DNA of 10,000 bases from the NCBI RefSeq assembly GCF_964340395.1, contig NC_135570.1, positions 257,501 through 267,500 of the forward strand. The letters are read 5' to 3'. Both the position numbers and the translations under genes were made by a program. Every line of letters begins with the position of its first letter. Positions within the stretch are counted from its first letter, which is position 1. The notes beneath the pieces were generated by a model, which was not told where the DNA came from, did not search any database, and saw nothing but the letters and a program-made list of their open reading frames with translations. Shown here piece by piece: positions 1 through 8,005 of this stretch. Source of the DNA: Glandiceps talaboti (Eukaryota > Hemichordata > Enteropneusta > Spengelidae).

Positions 1-429
1 AAATTTCTTTGTAAATTCGTGATAAATGAAAAGTCTAGAATTTAATTAGATGGCAGATAACTCATGCATGATTATACAGAAACGTTTTTCAAGTAATCAT
101 CATGAGTCAATTAATTAAATCGCGTGTTTAATTAAAATCAAGAACATGTTATTGGATGTAGACAACCGTTGCAGCAGTTTATTTGCAATATTTATCAAAT
201 AAACGCATTTTAATTTATAAAACCAAATTTTAGATGGAAACACACTCTGTAATGTGTTTATCTAATTTGCATTTTTAATTAACCTCACGCCCTCCTCTGG
301 TGAATGTAATAGATCAAACTCGGTCTCTATCTACTACGAAACAACATTTGCTACTTGTATGAATAACATTACTCAGCTGGCCCGCCCCCAGATCTCAATT
401 AAGTGCGTCAGACATTAATTACACAGTTT
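1..429. other. AT-rich unique non-coding DNA
   Basis: No supported gene. The stretch is rich in homeodomain-type words (TTAATTAA, TAATTA). An inverted pair TTAATTAAA (111-119) and TTTAATTAA (127-135) flanks a 7-bp centre containing CGCG. An AP-1-like TGAGTCA lies at 103-109 and an octamer-type ATTTGCAT at 265-272. These are direct matches to short motifs, and such words are common by chance in AT-rich DNA, so an enhancer role is only a possibility. Confidence 0.5.
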
Positions 430-699
430 AGCATCCACCCAAGTTGATTGACATTGCCACTGACCTATCAGTAACCAGTTTTAGCCTCCACCCCCATTGA
501 TTGACATTGCCACTGACATACCAGTAACCAGTATAAGCATCCACCCAAGTTGATTGACAAGACATTACCACTGACCTATCAGTAACTAGTATAAGCATCC
601 ACCCAAGTTGACTGACATTGCCACTGACCTATCAGTAACCAGTATCAGCATCTACCCAAGTTGACTGACATTGCCACTGACCTATCAGTAACTAGTAAC
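430..699. repeat. 53-bp minisatellite, 5 copies
   Basis: Five head-to-tail units begin with AGCATCCACCC or a close variant at 430, 483, 536, 594 and 647. Spacing is 53 bp, except that the third unit is 58 bp because of a 5-bp insertion around GACAAGACATT. Each unit also carries TTGAYTGACATTGCCACTGA and a CAGTAACCAGT-like end. Units differ by several substitutions, so the array is older or less homogenised than the 55-bp and 44-bp arrays. It encodes no continuous frame. Confidence 0.93.
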
Positions 700-1686
700 A
701 ACATAAGTCTGTACATCAACACAGGAAAATATGTTCAATTTTATATATATATAAAATTGAACGTAATCGGAACCACACAATTTCTTTTGTTAGGCCTAAT
801 ACAGTCAGGAGAGAACTTCATCCGTGTGAAACAGTGAGTATCTATGAGAATATTTATGCATACATGAATGAGAACTACAATGCATGAACTTGAGGTTAGG
901 CAATCATAGCAAACAAACAAACATAAGATAAAATCTAGGTCAAGTAGACAATAGGTAAAGCTAATATCTCTTGACGATTGTTATCGTAGGGACAATGTGG
1001 CTCCGCTTCGTTAAATATTAATCTTGGACCGTTTCGTATCTTACAGAAGTTGAGGGGCTTAGCGGGGCTTTAAAGTTGGTAGATAAAACATTTGTCGGCA
1101 ACGACGTGCGATAAACCTCCACAATTAATTATAGGATATAGGCTAAATATAACACTACATACGGCACTCCCATACATTGTTCAACGAAATATCCGAATAA
1201 ATGAGTATAAACGATATGGCAGAACAAAGTATGTTACTAAGACCTTATGGCGATACAGAACGGTATAATAAGGCAGTGAGTTCCGGGACTTTATCACTTT
1301 TTCTGATAATCTCATTACGAACCAAAAGTCATTAAACTTCCTAATTAAAAAAAGCACATTTCAATGGTTTAGCTGTTAGTTGTGCAAAAATAGTCATTCA
1401 TTTAACATTAACTAGAATGACTCGCTTTGCCCAGTAGAGGGATGGTCTTGAGTAAACTACCGTCTCAATCGAATATGAATAATCTCAAACATCGCACTAA
1501 TTTAAAACAAGATTGCTACAACGTGTATTGTATTCATGATAAGTTTATAAAACAGTTCGAGGCGGAGCCAAATAAAGTTCAATGCCTGGCCTTAGAGGTT
1601 TCTTTTAGGCTTACATTTCTTTGCATTGCCTTGCATTAATCGCTCTTCCAATCATTTCATGATGGATCTTCATAATTCATCATGCT
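700..1686. other. Unique non-coding stretch
   Basis: No gene is supported. Apart from the 30-bp palindrome at 733-762, this is irregular AT-rich sequence with scattered stops in all frames. A 70-codon frame near 1427-1639 opens on TTG rather than ATG and has no recognisable domain, so it is not called. No tRNA, splice-flanked exon or transposon end was recognised. Confidence 0.5.
733..762. repeat. Perfect 30-bp palindrome
   Basis: The arms GTTCAATTTTATATA (733-747) and TATATAAAATTGAAC (748-762) are exact reverse complements with no spacer. The centre is a run of alternating TA. Such a sequence can extrude as a cruciform and is prone to deletion, so its persistence is notable. It shows no terminal-repeat relationship to the flanks, and a function is not evident. 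Confidence 0.95.
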
Positions 1687-1801
1687 TGACATGACATGAC
1701 ATGACATGACATGATGTGATGTGAAGTGATGTGATGTGATGTGATGTGATGTGATGTGACGTGACGTGACGTGACGTGACGTGACGTGAAATGAAATGAC
1801 A
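1687..1801. repeat. Pentanucleotide mosaic microsatellite (TGANN)23
   Basis: Twenty-three consecutive 5-bp units all begin with TGA. In order they are TGACA x5, TGATG x2, TGAAG x1, TGATG x6, TGACG x6, TGAAA x2, TGACA x1. The blockwise variants show that single-base changes arose and were then expanded by slippage. The TGACG block places a CpG every 5 bp and creates repeated TGACGTGA half-CRE-like words. No coding potential is assigned. Confidence 0.95.
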
Positions 1802-1849
1802 TCACACGACAAAAATGAAATGACATAACAGAATTATATAACATAAAAC

Positions 1850-1870
1850 CATTACATTACATTACATTAC
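1850..1870. repeat. ATTAC pentanucleotide run
   Basis: About four tandem copies of CATTA/ATTAC lie about 50 bp after the TGANN mosaic. The period is the same (5 bp) but the sequence differs. A short, slightly degenerate pentamer tract joins the two. It is a simple slippage repeat. Confidence 0.85.
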
Positions 1871-2594
1871 AATATTACACCATTTCTGCTCTCTTTTCTT
1901 CACGAGTTCCATATGTATCTAAAATTTCAATTTATTATAAGTTGTTTCCACAGACATGGCCTACATTATTATATACACCTACTGTAGATAACTTGATAAT
2001 GGCAAAGTAAGTAAATGACGTTAAAATGACGTAAAGGTAATTATTTTTACACAAAGCATCATTTACATATTCATGACATTTCTTCTATATAAACAAATAA
2101 ACAACTACTAGTATGTTATCAGAGATTGAATGACACAATCACTGTCAGTTGAAAGCAAGAGAATTATCAGTTTTGTGGGCAATATAAAATAAAAACATAC
2201 TGCACAAGTCCATTCAGTTTTATTCGCCTGGCCCCTATCAACCAGCACGTTCTACGCATTTGCAAGGAATGAGCTATGAATTATTATCAAAATGATTGAA
2301 AATTCTTCACGTAGAAACAAACTCTATCTGATTTTGAAATGCAATTTACAATGTTGTATCCATCAATCACAATCAAACTTCTCTTATAGTCAAAATCTGT
2401 AAATAGCTACCGTTAAAGCCTTGAAGAGGATTGCCAAAGGAGCGAATAAACCAAGCCTTCTTTTGAATTCAATATTGGTCTGAGATTCAACCGATTTACC
2501 TCATATCATACGTGGGCGTTATTCTTGACGACTAACATCTGTTAAAATTACACGTACTATAATACTATAAAATAACAGACATATAGACACATGT
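1871..2594. other. Unique non-coding stretch
   Basis: AT-rich DNA without a supported gene, RNA or repeat. Frames are short and interrupted throughout. No terminal inverted repeats or poly(A)-tailed retroelement end was recognised. Confidence 0.45.
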
Positions 2595-2629
2595 ACGGAC
2601 TGCAGGGCGGACGGACGGACGGATGAATG

Positions 2630-2687
<58 letters not shown>

Positions 2688-2689
2688 TG

Positions 2690-2731
<42 letters not shown>

Positions 2732-2798
2732 TGGACGGACTACAGGCGGGCGGGTGGTGGATGGACAGACAGGCAGGCAGGCAGGCAGGCAGACAGGC

Positions 2799-2853
<55 letters not shown>

Positions 2854-2904
2854 TGGACGGACTACAGGCGGGCGGGTGGTGGATGGACAGACAGGCAGGC
2901 AGGC

Positions 2905-2963
<59 letters not shown>

Positions 2964-2985
2964 GACAGAGACAGACAGACAGACA
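2595..2985. repeat. GACA microsatellite with recurrent complex interruption
   Basis: Most of this tract is tandem GACA (ACAG/CAGA), with patches of GGAC, AGGC and GCGG. A more complex segment recurs. ACGGACTACAGG starts at 2735 and 2857 (122 bp apart), each followed by a GCGG/GTGG-rich patch, GGATGGACAGAC and AGGC repeats. A diverged version, ACGGACTGCAGGG, starts at 2595 on the left edge. The tract therefore grew both by 4-bp slippage and by duplication of about 120-140 bp blocks. Because the 4-bp unit contains no stop in any phase, both strands give long low-complexity frames (DRQT- or SVCL-type) that should not be read as proteins. Confidence 0.95.
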
Positions 2986-3153
2986 TATTGACGAGATACT
3001 AAGTGTGATGAAATACAATTAATTGCTATAGTGTCCCTAAAATTCACTCTACTGACCAACTCAACAATAAAAACACTTTGCATTGGAACATTACATCTTT
3101 TAAAGTAAGAAAACAAATTTTAATGATTTGCATAAAAAGAAACTCTTCCATGT

Positions 3154-3380
3154 ATGTGGATATTCTGTATGATTTGGGGTTATTTTCTGTATGATTTGGG
3201 GTTATTTTCTGTATGATTTGGGGTTATTTTCTACATCTTATTATCTCTTTATCACTTACATGTGGATATTCTGTATGATTTGGGGTTATTTTCTACATCT
3301 TACGTCTCTTTATCACTTACATGTGGATATTCTGTATGATTTGGGGTTATTTTCTACATCTTACATCTCTTTATCACTTT
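3154..3380. repeat. 61-bp minisatellite with nested 22-bp triplication
   Basis: Three units begin with ATGTGGATATTCTGTATG at 3154, 3260 and 3321. The last two are about 61 bp long. The first is 106 bp because its CTGTATGATTTGGGGTTATT segment is itself present three times (starts 3165, 3187, 3209; period 22 bp) and one further base is inserted. The ends carry CTCTTTATCACTT. An open frame across the array comes from its repetition and is not a credible protein. Confidence 0.93.
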
Positions 3381-4235
3381 GTTTTCCAATTTTCTGTTAA
3401 CGTCAGAAAAATACGGGTGCAGTATTAAAGATATGCAATATCTAGTTTGCCTGGCACATCAATGGAATAACTTCTAATATTACGAATCCATTTCACTCCA
3501 AGAATGCATTAATAATAAGTGATTAAATTATTCATTTATATGATAGAATTATTGTGAACTAATTTATTTCATTTGGTTTAATATCCACACATCCTACGGA
3601 ATTACAGGTGGAGATCATAATGACAACCAGATAACTATACATTTAATACGCTTACATTTGTATTATAAATACAATGAGATATATTCAAGGGCATACTTGA
3701 CTAAACTATATACAAGGTGAACTCTTATTGAATTAACGCGTCAGCAAAAATATCATCTAAACTCGATGTGAAAAGACTCAAGAAGACATGACAAAAATGG
3801 ATGCTCTAGGCACAAATAACTTGATCCTTGTTCTCCTTCAACACGTTTTAGTATATATTTTAGAAAGCTAATTTGCTTATGTCGAATTAAGTTCAGTGGA
3901 AATCAAATACCCCAGTGAACACTGCCCTGTTCCATCACATCAATTCAATGGATAATGTTACCCTAAAGCATAGGACAAGGTAAGACTGCATGTAAACTCC
4001 AGTCGTCGTTAATGGAAACAAAATTAAGGTTTTGTGCGGAAATGGGATTGAACTCAAACTTGAACTTGAAAGCAAAAAATGTAAAGAATAGAGAATTACA
4101 GTCATCTGGAGCCTCATTATGTACAATTTGGTAGATCAAATGATTATGTGTAAATCAGTCACAACGGGGGCTAAAGGTTAACGTTGATAAAGCTAAATTT
4201 GTATATTCAGACGTGCTGGCAGACTTACATGTAAT
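3381..4235. other. Unique non-coding stretch
   Basis: AT-rich sequence with no supported gene. A 60-odd-codon frame on the minus strand near 3935-4126 opens on TTG, is leucine/serine-rich and matches nothing recognisable. A TTCAATCC motif on the minus strand near 4044-4054 resembles a pol III B box but has no A box at the right distance. Confidence 0.45.
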
Positions 4236-4284
4236 GTGTATGTATGTATGTATGTATGTATGTATGTATGTATGTATGTATGTA
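4236..4284. repeat. TGTA tetranucleotide microsatellite
   Basis: About twelve uninterrupted copies of TGTA (TATG in another phase) form a simple repeat, preceded by a short imperfect start (GTAATG). It is likely polymorphic in length between individuals. Confidence 0.95.
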
Positions 4285-5064
4285 TATGTCTTGATTGTTT
4301 AACTATAGGTTGAGTCCGTAATGGGATATCAGGAACACTTTATACATCGAGAACGATTGGTATATTTAATACTAACATACACAGAAGTGGAAATATTATC
4401 TTACTGTAGCAATTCAAATGTTGACACAGCTTTGAGCACTACCACAGCTGTACTACTGTACTGACAACACCAGTCACAATCAAACATCTATCCAATTACT
4501 GTTGCAGATTTTAAATTGGGGCAATCAATGCTGCACTGTTATGTGCACAAAACTGGTCACGTTGGCATCAAGCCTGTATAAATGTTGCGTTATCTGCTAG
4601 GTTTTATGCATGTATGTGTTAGTTTATTATTCAAAAAACTAAATAATTTAGAATTTTAATACATGGTTTGCCCATTATTTGCAAGACGAAATCTATAACA
4701 TTGAATTGCAATTTATGTTACCAAACATGGAAGCAATCACAATAGGTTAATCAAAATAACCATTGTGTAGTGTGTCACATCAATAGAACAGCCTCGTGGT
4801 AATTATGGTTAAAATGATTACACATGCATTACTGGATACTTTAACTTGGGTGCAAAGACTTTCATTCTGTACTTTTCACTTAGCAAAAGTGTATCACTAC
4901 TTTGAAGAAACGGGTCTAAATTGTGTTTACGTTTTCCATGGACATACAGAATCAATCGTCTTTCAACGTTATCATTTAAGACGATTTTTAAATATAAAAT
5001 TACACACATGGCATGTCTTTAAAAGTATTTGAACAAAATAAAATATTGCAATTTCGTGTTTGTC
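4285..5064. other. Unique stretch with one chance-length frame
   Basis: No supported gene. The longest ATG frame runs from 4805 to 5032 on the plus strand (75 codons). It shows no signal peptide, motif or biased codon use that I can recognise. A rough estimate of stop frequency at this base composition predicts about one frame this long per 10 kb by chance. It ends just before the 55-bp array. Confidence 0.45.
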
Positions 5065-5086
5065 GTCAGACCAACATAATTATTGA
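5065..5086. repeat. Probable decayed copy of the 55-bp unit
   Basis: GTCAGACCAACATAATTATTG at the left edge aligns with the first half of the 55-bp unit if a 4-bp deletion (ATTA) is allowed, keeping GTCAG, ACCAA and ATTATTG in order. This suggests a remnant of an older array edge. Only about 21 bp are involved, so a chance match is possible. Confidence 0.5.
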
Positions 5087-5990
5087 GTCAGATTAGACCA
5101 AACGGTATTATTGTATTAAAGACTAGTGTGGTGAGTGTTAAGTCAGATTAGACCAAACGGTATTATTGTATTAAAGACTAGTGTGGTGAGTGTTAAGTCA
5201 GATTAGACCAAACGGTATTATTGTATTAAAGACTAGTGTGGTGAGTGTTAAGTCAGATTAGACCAAACGGTATTATTGTATTAAAGACTAGTGTGGTGAG
5301 TGTTAAGTCAGATTAGACCAAATGGTATTATTGTATTAAAGACTAGTGTGGTGAGTGTTAAGTCAGATTAGACCAAATGGTATTATTGTATTAAAGACTA
5401 GTGTGGTGAGTGTTAAGTCAGATTAGACCAAACGGTATTATTGTGTTAAAGACTAGTGTGGTGAGTGTTAAGTCAGATTAGACCAAACGGTATTATTGTA
5501 TTAAAGACTAGTGTGGTGAGTGTTAAGTCAGATTAGACCAAACGGTATTATTGTATTAAAGACTAGTGTGGTGAGTGTTAAGTCAGATTAGACCAAACGG
5601 TATTATTGTATTAAAGACTAGTGTGGTGAGTGTTAAGTCAGATTAGACCAAATGGTATTATTGTATTAAAGACTAGTGTGGTGAGTGTTAAGTCAGATTA
5701 GACCAAATGGTATTATTGTATTAAAGACTAGTGTGGTGAGTGTTAAGTCAGATTAGACCAAACGGTATTATTGTATTAAAGACTAGTGTGGTGAGTGTTA
5801 AGTCAGATTAGACCAAACGGTATTATTGTATTAAAGACTAGTGTGGTGAGTGTTAAGTCAGATTAGACCAAACGGTATTATTGTATTAAAGACTAGTGTG
5901 GTGAGTGTTAAGTCAGATTAGACCAAACGGTATTATTGTATTAAAGACTAGTGTGGTGAGTGTTAAGGCAGATTTGACCAAATGGTATAT
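5087..5990. repeat. 55-bp minisatellite, 16 full copies plus a degenerate partial
   Basis: Units start with GTCAGATTAGACCAAAYGG every 55 bp from 5087 to 5912, and each ends in GTGGTGAGTGTTAA. The partial seventeenth begins at 5967 (GGCAGATTTGACC) and decays by about 5990. Copies are nearly identical. The only differences among the 16 are a C/T at the Y position (5103 plus multiples of 55) and one A-to-G at 5445. The Y variants follow C C C C T T repeatedly, giving a 330-bp higher-order unit. The array contains stops and no conserved frame. It has no unique spacers, so it is not a CRISPR array. Confidence 0.97.
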
Positions 5991-7128
5991 TTACCACTTA
6001 TATGAACTGGACACTTCATTCAATGTGATATACGTTTGTATAGGCTGTTACATTACAACTGTTCTGGATTGATATCAATGTACATTGTTGCTTATTAGCC
6101 ATTTAGCAATATTTACATCATAACCATATAATTATCTTATTTCCTTATCTCATTTTCATACATTCAGTAAACATCCTCTATATATATATTGTTGATTTCC
6201 TTTCACACGTCCTATATATTATATGTATAATAGGAATATTATTTTCCCCGTCCTTCATAAATTGATTGTCTTTGCTGTTTTTGCACTCATTGTAAGTAAA
6301 ATCGAGTGCTTGTTTGATCAATCATGATCCTTTCCCTTGTACATGTAACATCGATCACGACTATGGTTAACATGAAGGTGCTCTTAAATTAATCTGCGAT
6401 GACGATTTTCACTTGTAAAGTTAGATTTGACTGCCATGAGAAGAAAAATTGATAACGTATTCACAAAGGGACGCAAAGAACTAAACATATTATAGTCGTT
6501 ACGCCAGCGTTGTCACTGTCACTTTTACATGTACAAAGAATAAGTGGTAATACATCTTGGGTTATAAAAGTGACAACAAAGCTGCCGATAAGACTTCACC
6601 GAACTCAGAGACCTGCACTTGATTAGACATCAGACCCCAGGGAAAATCGTCAAAAAGGGCAAACGTTAATAATTATGTCCATTGGGGAGATGAAATTGTC
6701 TTTGGATATACAAATGAATCTTTGCTCTTTTTATGAAATTGAAGATTTAACCGCCAAAAGGACTTTCCTAATCTCGCTTTAAGCCATATCCTGGGAGTAA
6801 TAACGATATTAAATATCAAACAAATATACAAAGGCGAACGGAAATAGAGTCAATGCTTCGTTTTCATTATATTAATGTACAAACTTAATAATTGAAGCAA
6901 ACACTGTGACATGTTAGTATAACTTGATTCCATCACAAACTGCAGACACACTATAACGTGCTTTGATCCTTATTTTGTGTTTCAATAGAAATGCATTGAT
7001 GACGTCAAAACTAGCAACTTGCTTGCAGATGTAGGGCGGAGTACTGTTTCTTCTTCGCAATTCATCTCGTGAATGTTATGTTTTTTAAAGTCGCGTGGTG
7101 GTCAAATTAAACAAAAATTAATGAAAGT
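5991..7128. other. Unique stretch between the 55-bp array and the transposon-like element
   Basis: No confident gene. Visible items are two TACATGTA palindromes (6340-6347, 6526-6533), a candidate TATA box at 6563-6570, GATATT/AATATC arms at 6805-6817 and a CRE-type TGACGTCA at 7000-7007. A 35-codon ATG frame at 6675-6782 lies downstream of the TATA motif but is within chance expectation. Confidence 0.45.
6563..6629 (+). promoter_or_regulatory. Possible TATA/DPE core promoter
   Basis: TATAAAAG at 6563-6570 is a strong TATA-box match. A weak initiator-like TTCACC places a possible +1 at A6598. From that base, AGACA at 6625-6629 falls exactly at +28 to +32 and fits the metazoan DPE consensus RGWYV. 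The TATA-to-start spacing (about 35 bp) is a little long and the initiator is imperfect. Nothing recognisable is encoded downstream apart from a 35-codon frame starting at 6675. This is motif-level evidence only and could well be chance. Confidence 0.2.
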
Positions 7129-7133
7129 GACTT

Positions 7134-7170
7134 CAGGGTTCTCCCCAGCTTGAGAGTAGTCCCGGACACT
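7134..7170 (+). repeat. Left terminal inverted repeat
   Basis: Starts CAGGGTTCTCC and ends CCGGACACT. It pairs with 8005-7971 read on the other strand, with a few mismatches and small indels. The GTCCCGGAC word here also occurs in direct orientation at 7960-7968, near the right end. Confidence 0.7.
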
Positions 7171-7209
7171 AATTAATATTCATGCTAATTTGCATAATTA
7201 ATATTCATG
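7171..7209. repeat. 25-bp-spaced direct repeat around an octamer/POU-like site
   Basis: AATTAATATTCATG occurs at 7171-7184 and again at 7196-7209. Between them lies ATTTGCAT (7188-7195), the reverse complement of the POU octamer ATGCAAAT. It runs into TGCATAATTAAT (7191-7202), which resembles POU4/Brn3 class sites. This subterminal block lies just inside the left end of the transposon-like element and could bind host factors or the transposase. That role is inferred. Confidence 0.5.
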
Positions 7210-7499
7210 AATAAATTAATGGTACACTCAAAGTACATGGTGTGTGATCAAAGTTGCTAACAAAAAAGTTAAAACCAACTTTTCTTTCTCTACAGATTTA
7301 TAACTCTAATCTCAATCTTTGTACATCGATTTTTTTAAATCACAGTTTTTGATTAGTTTTCTCAGAAAAGCTAAAGTTGTTTCATACTAAATATCCAAAG
7401 ACGATTGCAGTTTCAAAACTCTAAAAAGTTGTGTATACCCACACATACGCATTGCGTTTAGACGAAATCTCGTGATACATGAGACATCGCGATAGTTTG

Positions 7500-7643
7500 T
7501 GACGTCACCACCCGCCATTTTGGAAATTACATGTTTTCATCGTCGTGCGATGTACGATGTCAAACTACTAACTAAAAGTGTTTTCAGAGTAAAATTGAAC
7601 AGAAAACTAATGATCGGACACAACGTCAACACTTTATAAAAGG
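7500..7643 (+). promoter_or_regulatory. CRE + YY1-like + TATA cluster inside the element
   Basis: A perfect CRE palindrome TGACGTCA (7500-7507) is followed 4 bp later by CCGCCATTTTGG (7512-7523), whose complement fits the YY1 core AAAATGGCGG. TATAAAAGG follows at 7635-7643. CRE and YY1 sites are typical of animal promoters, and the spacing would suit a promoter carried by the mobile element. No convincing transcript or frame follows: the nearest ATG frame, at about 7677, is short. Confidence 0.4.
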
Positions 7644-7922
7644 TATATGAGGCTGTTATACTTTTTTTATGACGCTGAAGAATGGTAGTCGAAAGTCTGT
7701 AGCATCGTGTTAGCCATGTAATTCACACGTACTCACTGTATACGAGATATCAATGTATAGCGTCAGCTGTTGTCAGTTCACGTCTGCATTGTTCGTTTCT
7801 CAAAGACATTTAATACTTCATTATCTTTTAAATCGATACGCCCATGTGGGCAGAAAATGAAAGTACAAATTTTATTAAAGTGAGTGTGTGTGGGGTGTCG
7901 AATGGTAACCAATTGAAGGTGG

Positions 7923-7988
7923 TGGACGGCAACTTTGAGTAGTGGTCGCCAAGACTGAGTCCCGGACGCTAGCGTCCGGTGCCGTCCA
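7923..7988. repeat. Subterminal hairpin with an 18-bp perfect palindrome
   Basis: CCGGACGCT (7962-7970) and AGCGTCCGG (7971-7979) form a perfect 18-bp palindrome with a central NheI-type GCTAGC. Outside it, TGGACGGCA (7923-7931) is the exact reverse complement of TGCCGTCCA (7980-7988). The right end of the element can therefore fold into alternative stems. The segment is clearly more GC-rich than the rest of the window. Confidence 0.85.
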
Positions 7989-8005
7989 GCGTGAGGAGAT
8001 CCCTG
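7971..8005 (-). repeat. Right terminal inverted repeat
   Basis: Read on the minus strand it begins CAGGGATCTCCTC and continues to CCGGACGCT, matching the left terminal repeat in the same order. GACTT follows immediately outside the end. Confidence 0.7.

Noticed and set aside
1427-1639. 70-codon plus-strand frame
   Set aside because: The start is TTG, which is not a normal start in a eukaryotic nuclear gene. No domain is visible.
2519-3116. Long open frames on both strands through the GACA tract (DRQT- or SVCL-repeating proteins of 80-155 residues)
   Set aside because: A 4-bp repeat without stop words is automatically open in several frames on both strands. Several equally long overlapping frames show this is a by-product of the microsatellite.
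3191-3400. 69-codon frame across the 61-bp minisatellite
   Set aside because: The frame is produced by the repeat units and has no unique content or recognised domain.
4044-4054. Minus-strand pol III B-box-like GTTCAATCC suggesting a tRNA or tRNA-derived SINE
   Set aside because: No A box at the needed distance and no cloverleaf or acceptor pairing could be built around it.
3935-4126. 63-codon minus-strand frame with hydrophobic, serine-rich residues
   Set aside because: It opens on TTG, is short and shows only low-complexity hydrophobic residues expected from AT/CT-rich DNA.
4805-5032. 75-codon ATG frame on the plus strand
   Set aside because: The length is about what chance yields once per 10 kb at this base composition. 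It has no motif, signal peptide or splice context.
5087-5990. CRISPR array
   Set aside because: The 55-bp units follow each other directly with no unique spacers, no cas genes are present and the surroundings are eukaryotic. The same applies to the 44-bp array at 9217-10000.
7000-7507. Two CRE palindromes TGACGTCA exactly 500 bp apart (7000 and 7500)
   Set aside because: One lies inside and one outside the mobile element, and their flanks are unrelated, so the round spacing is coincidence.
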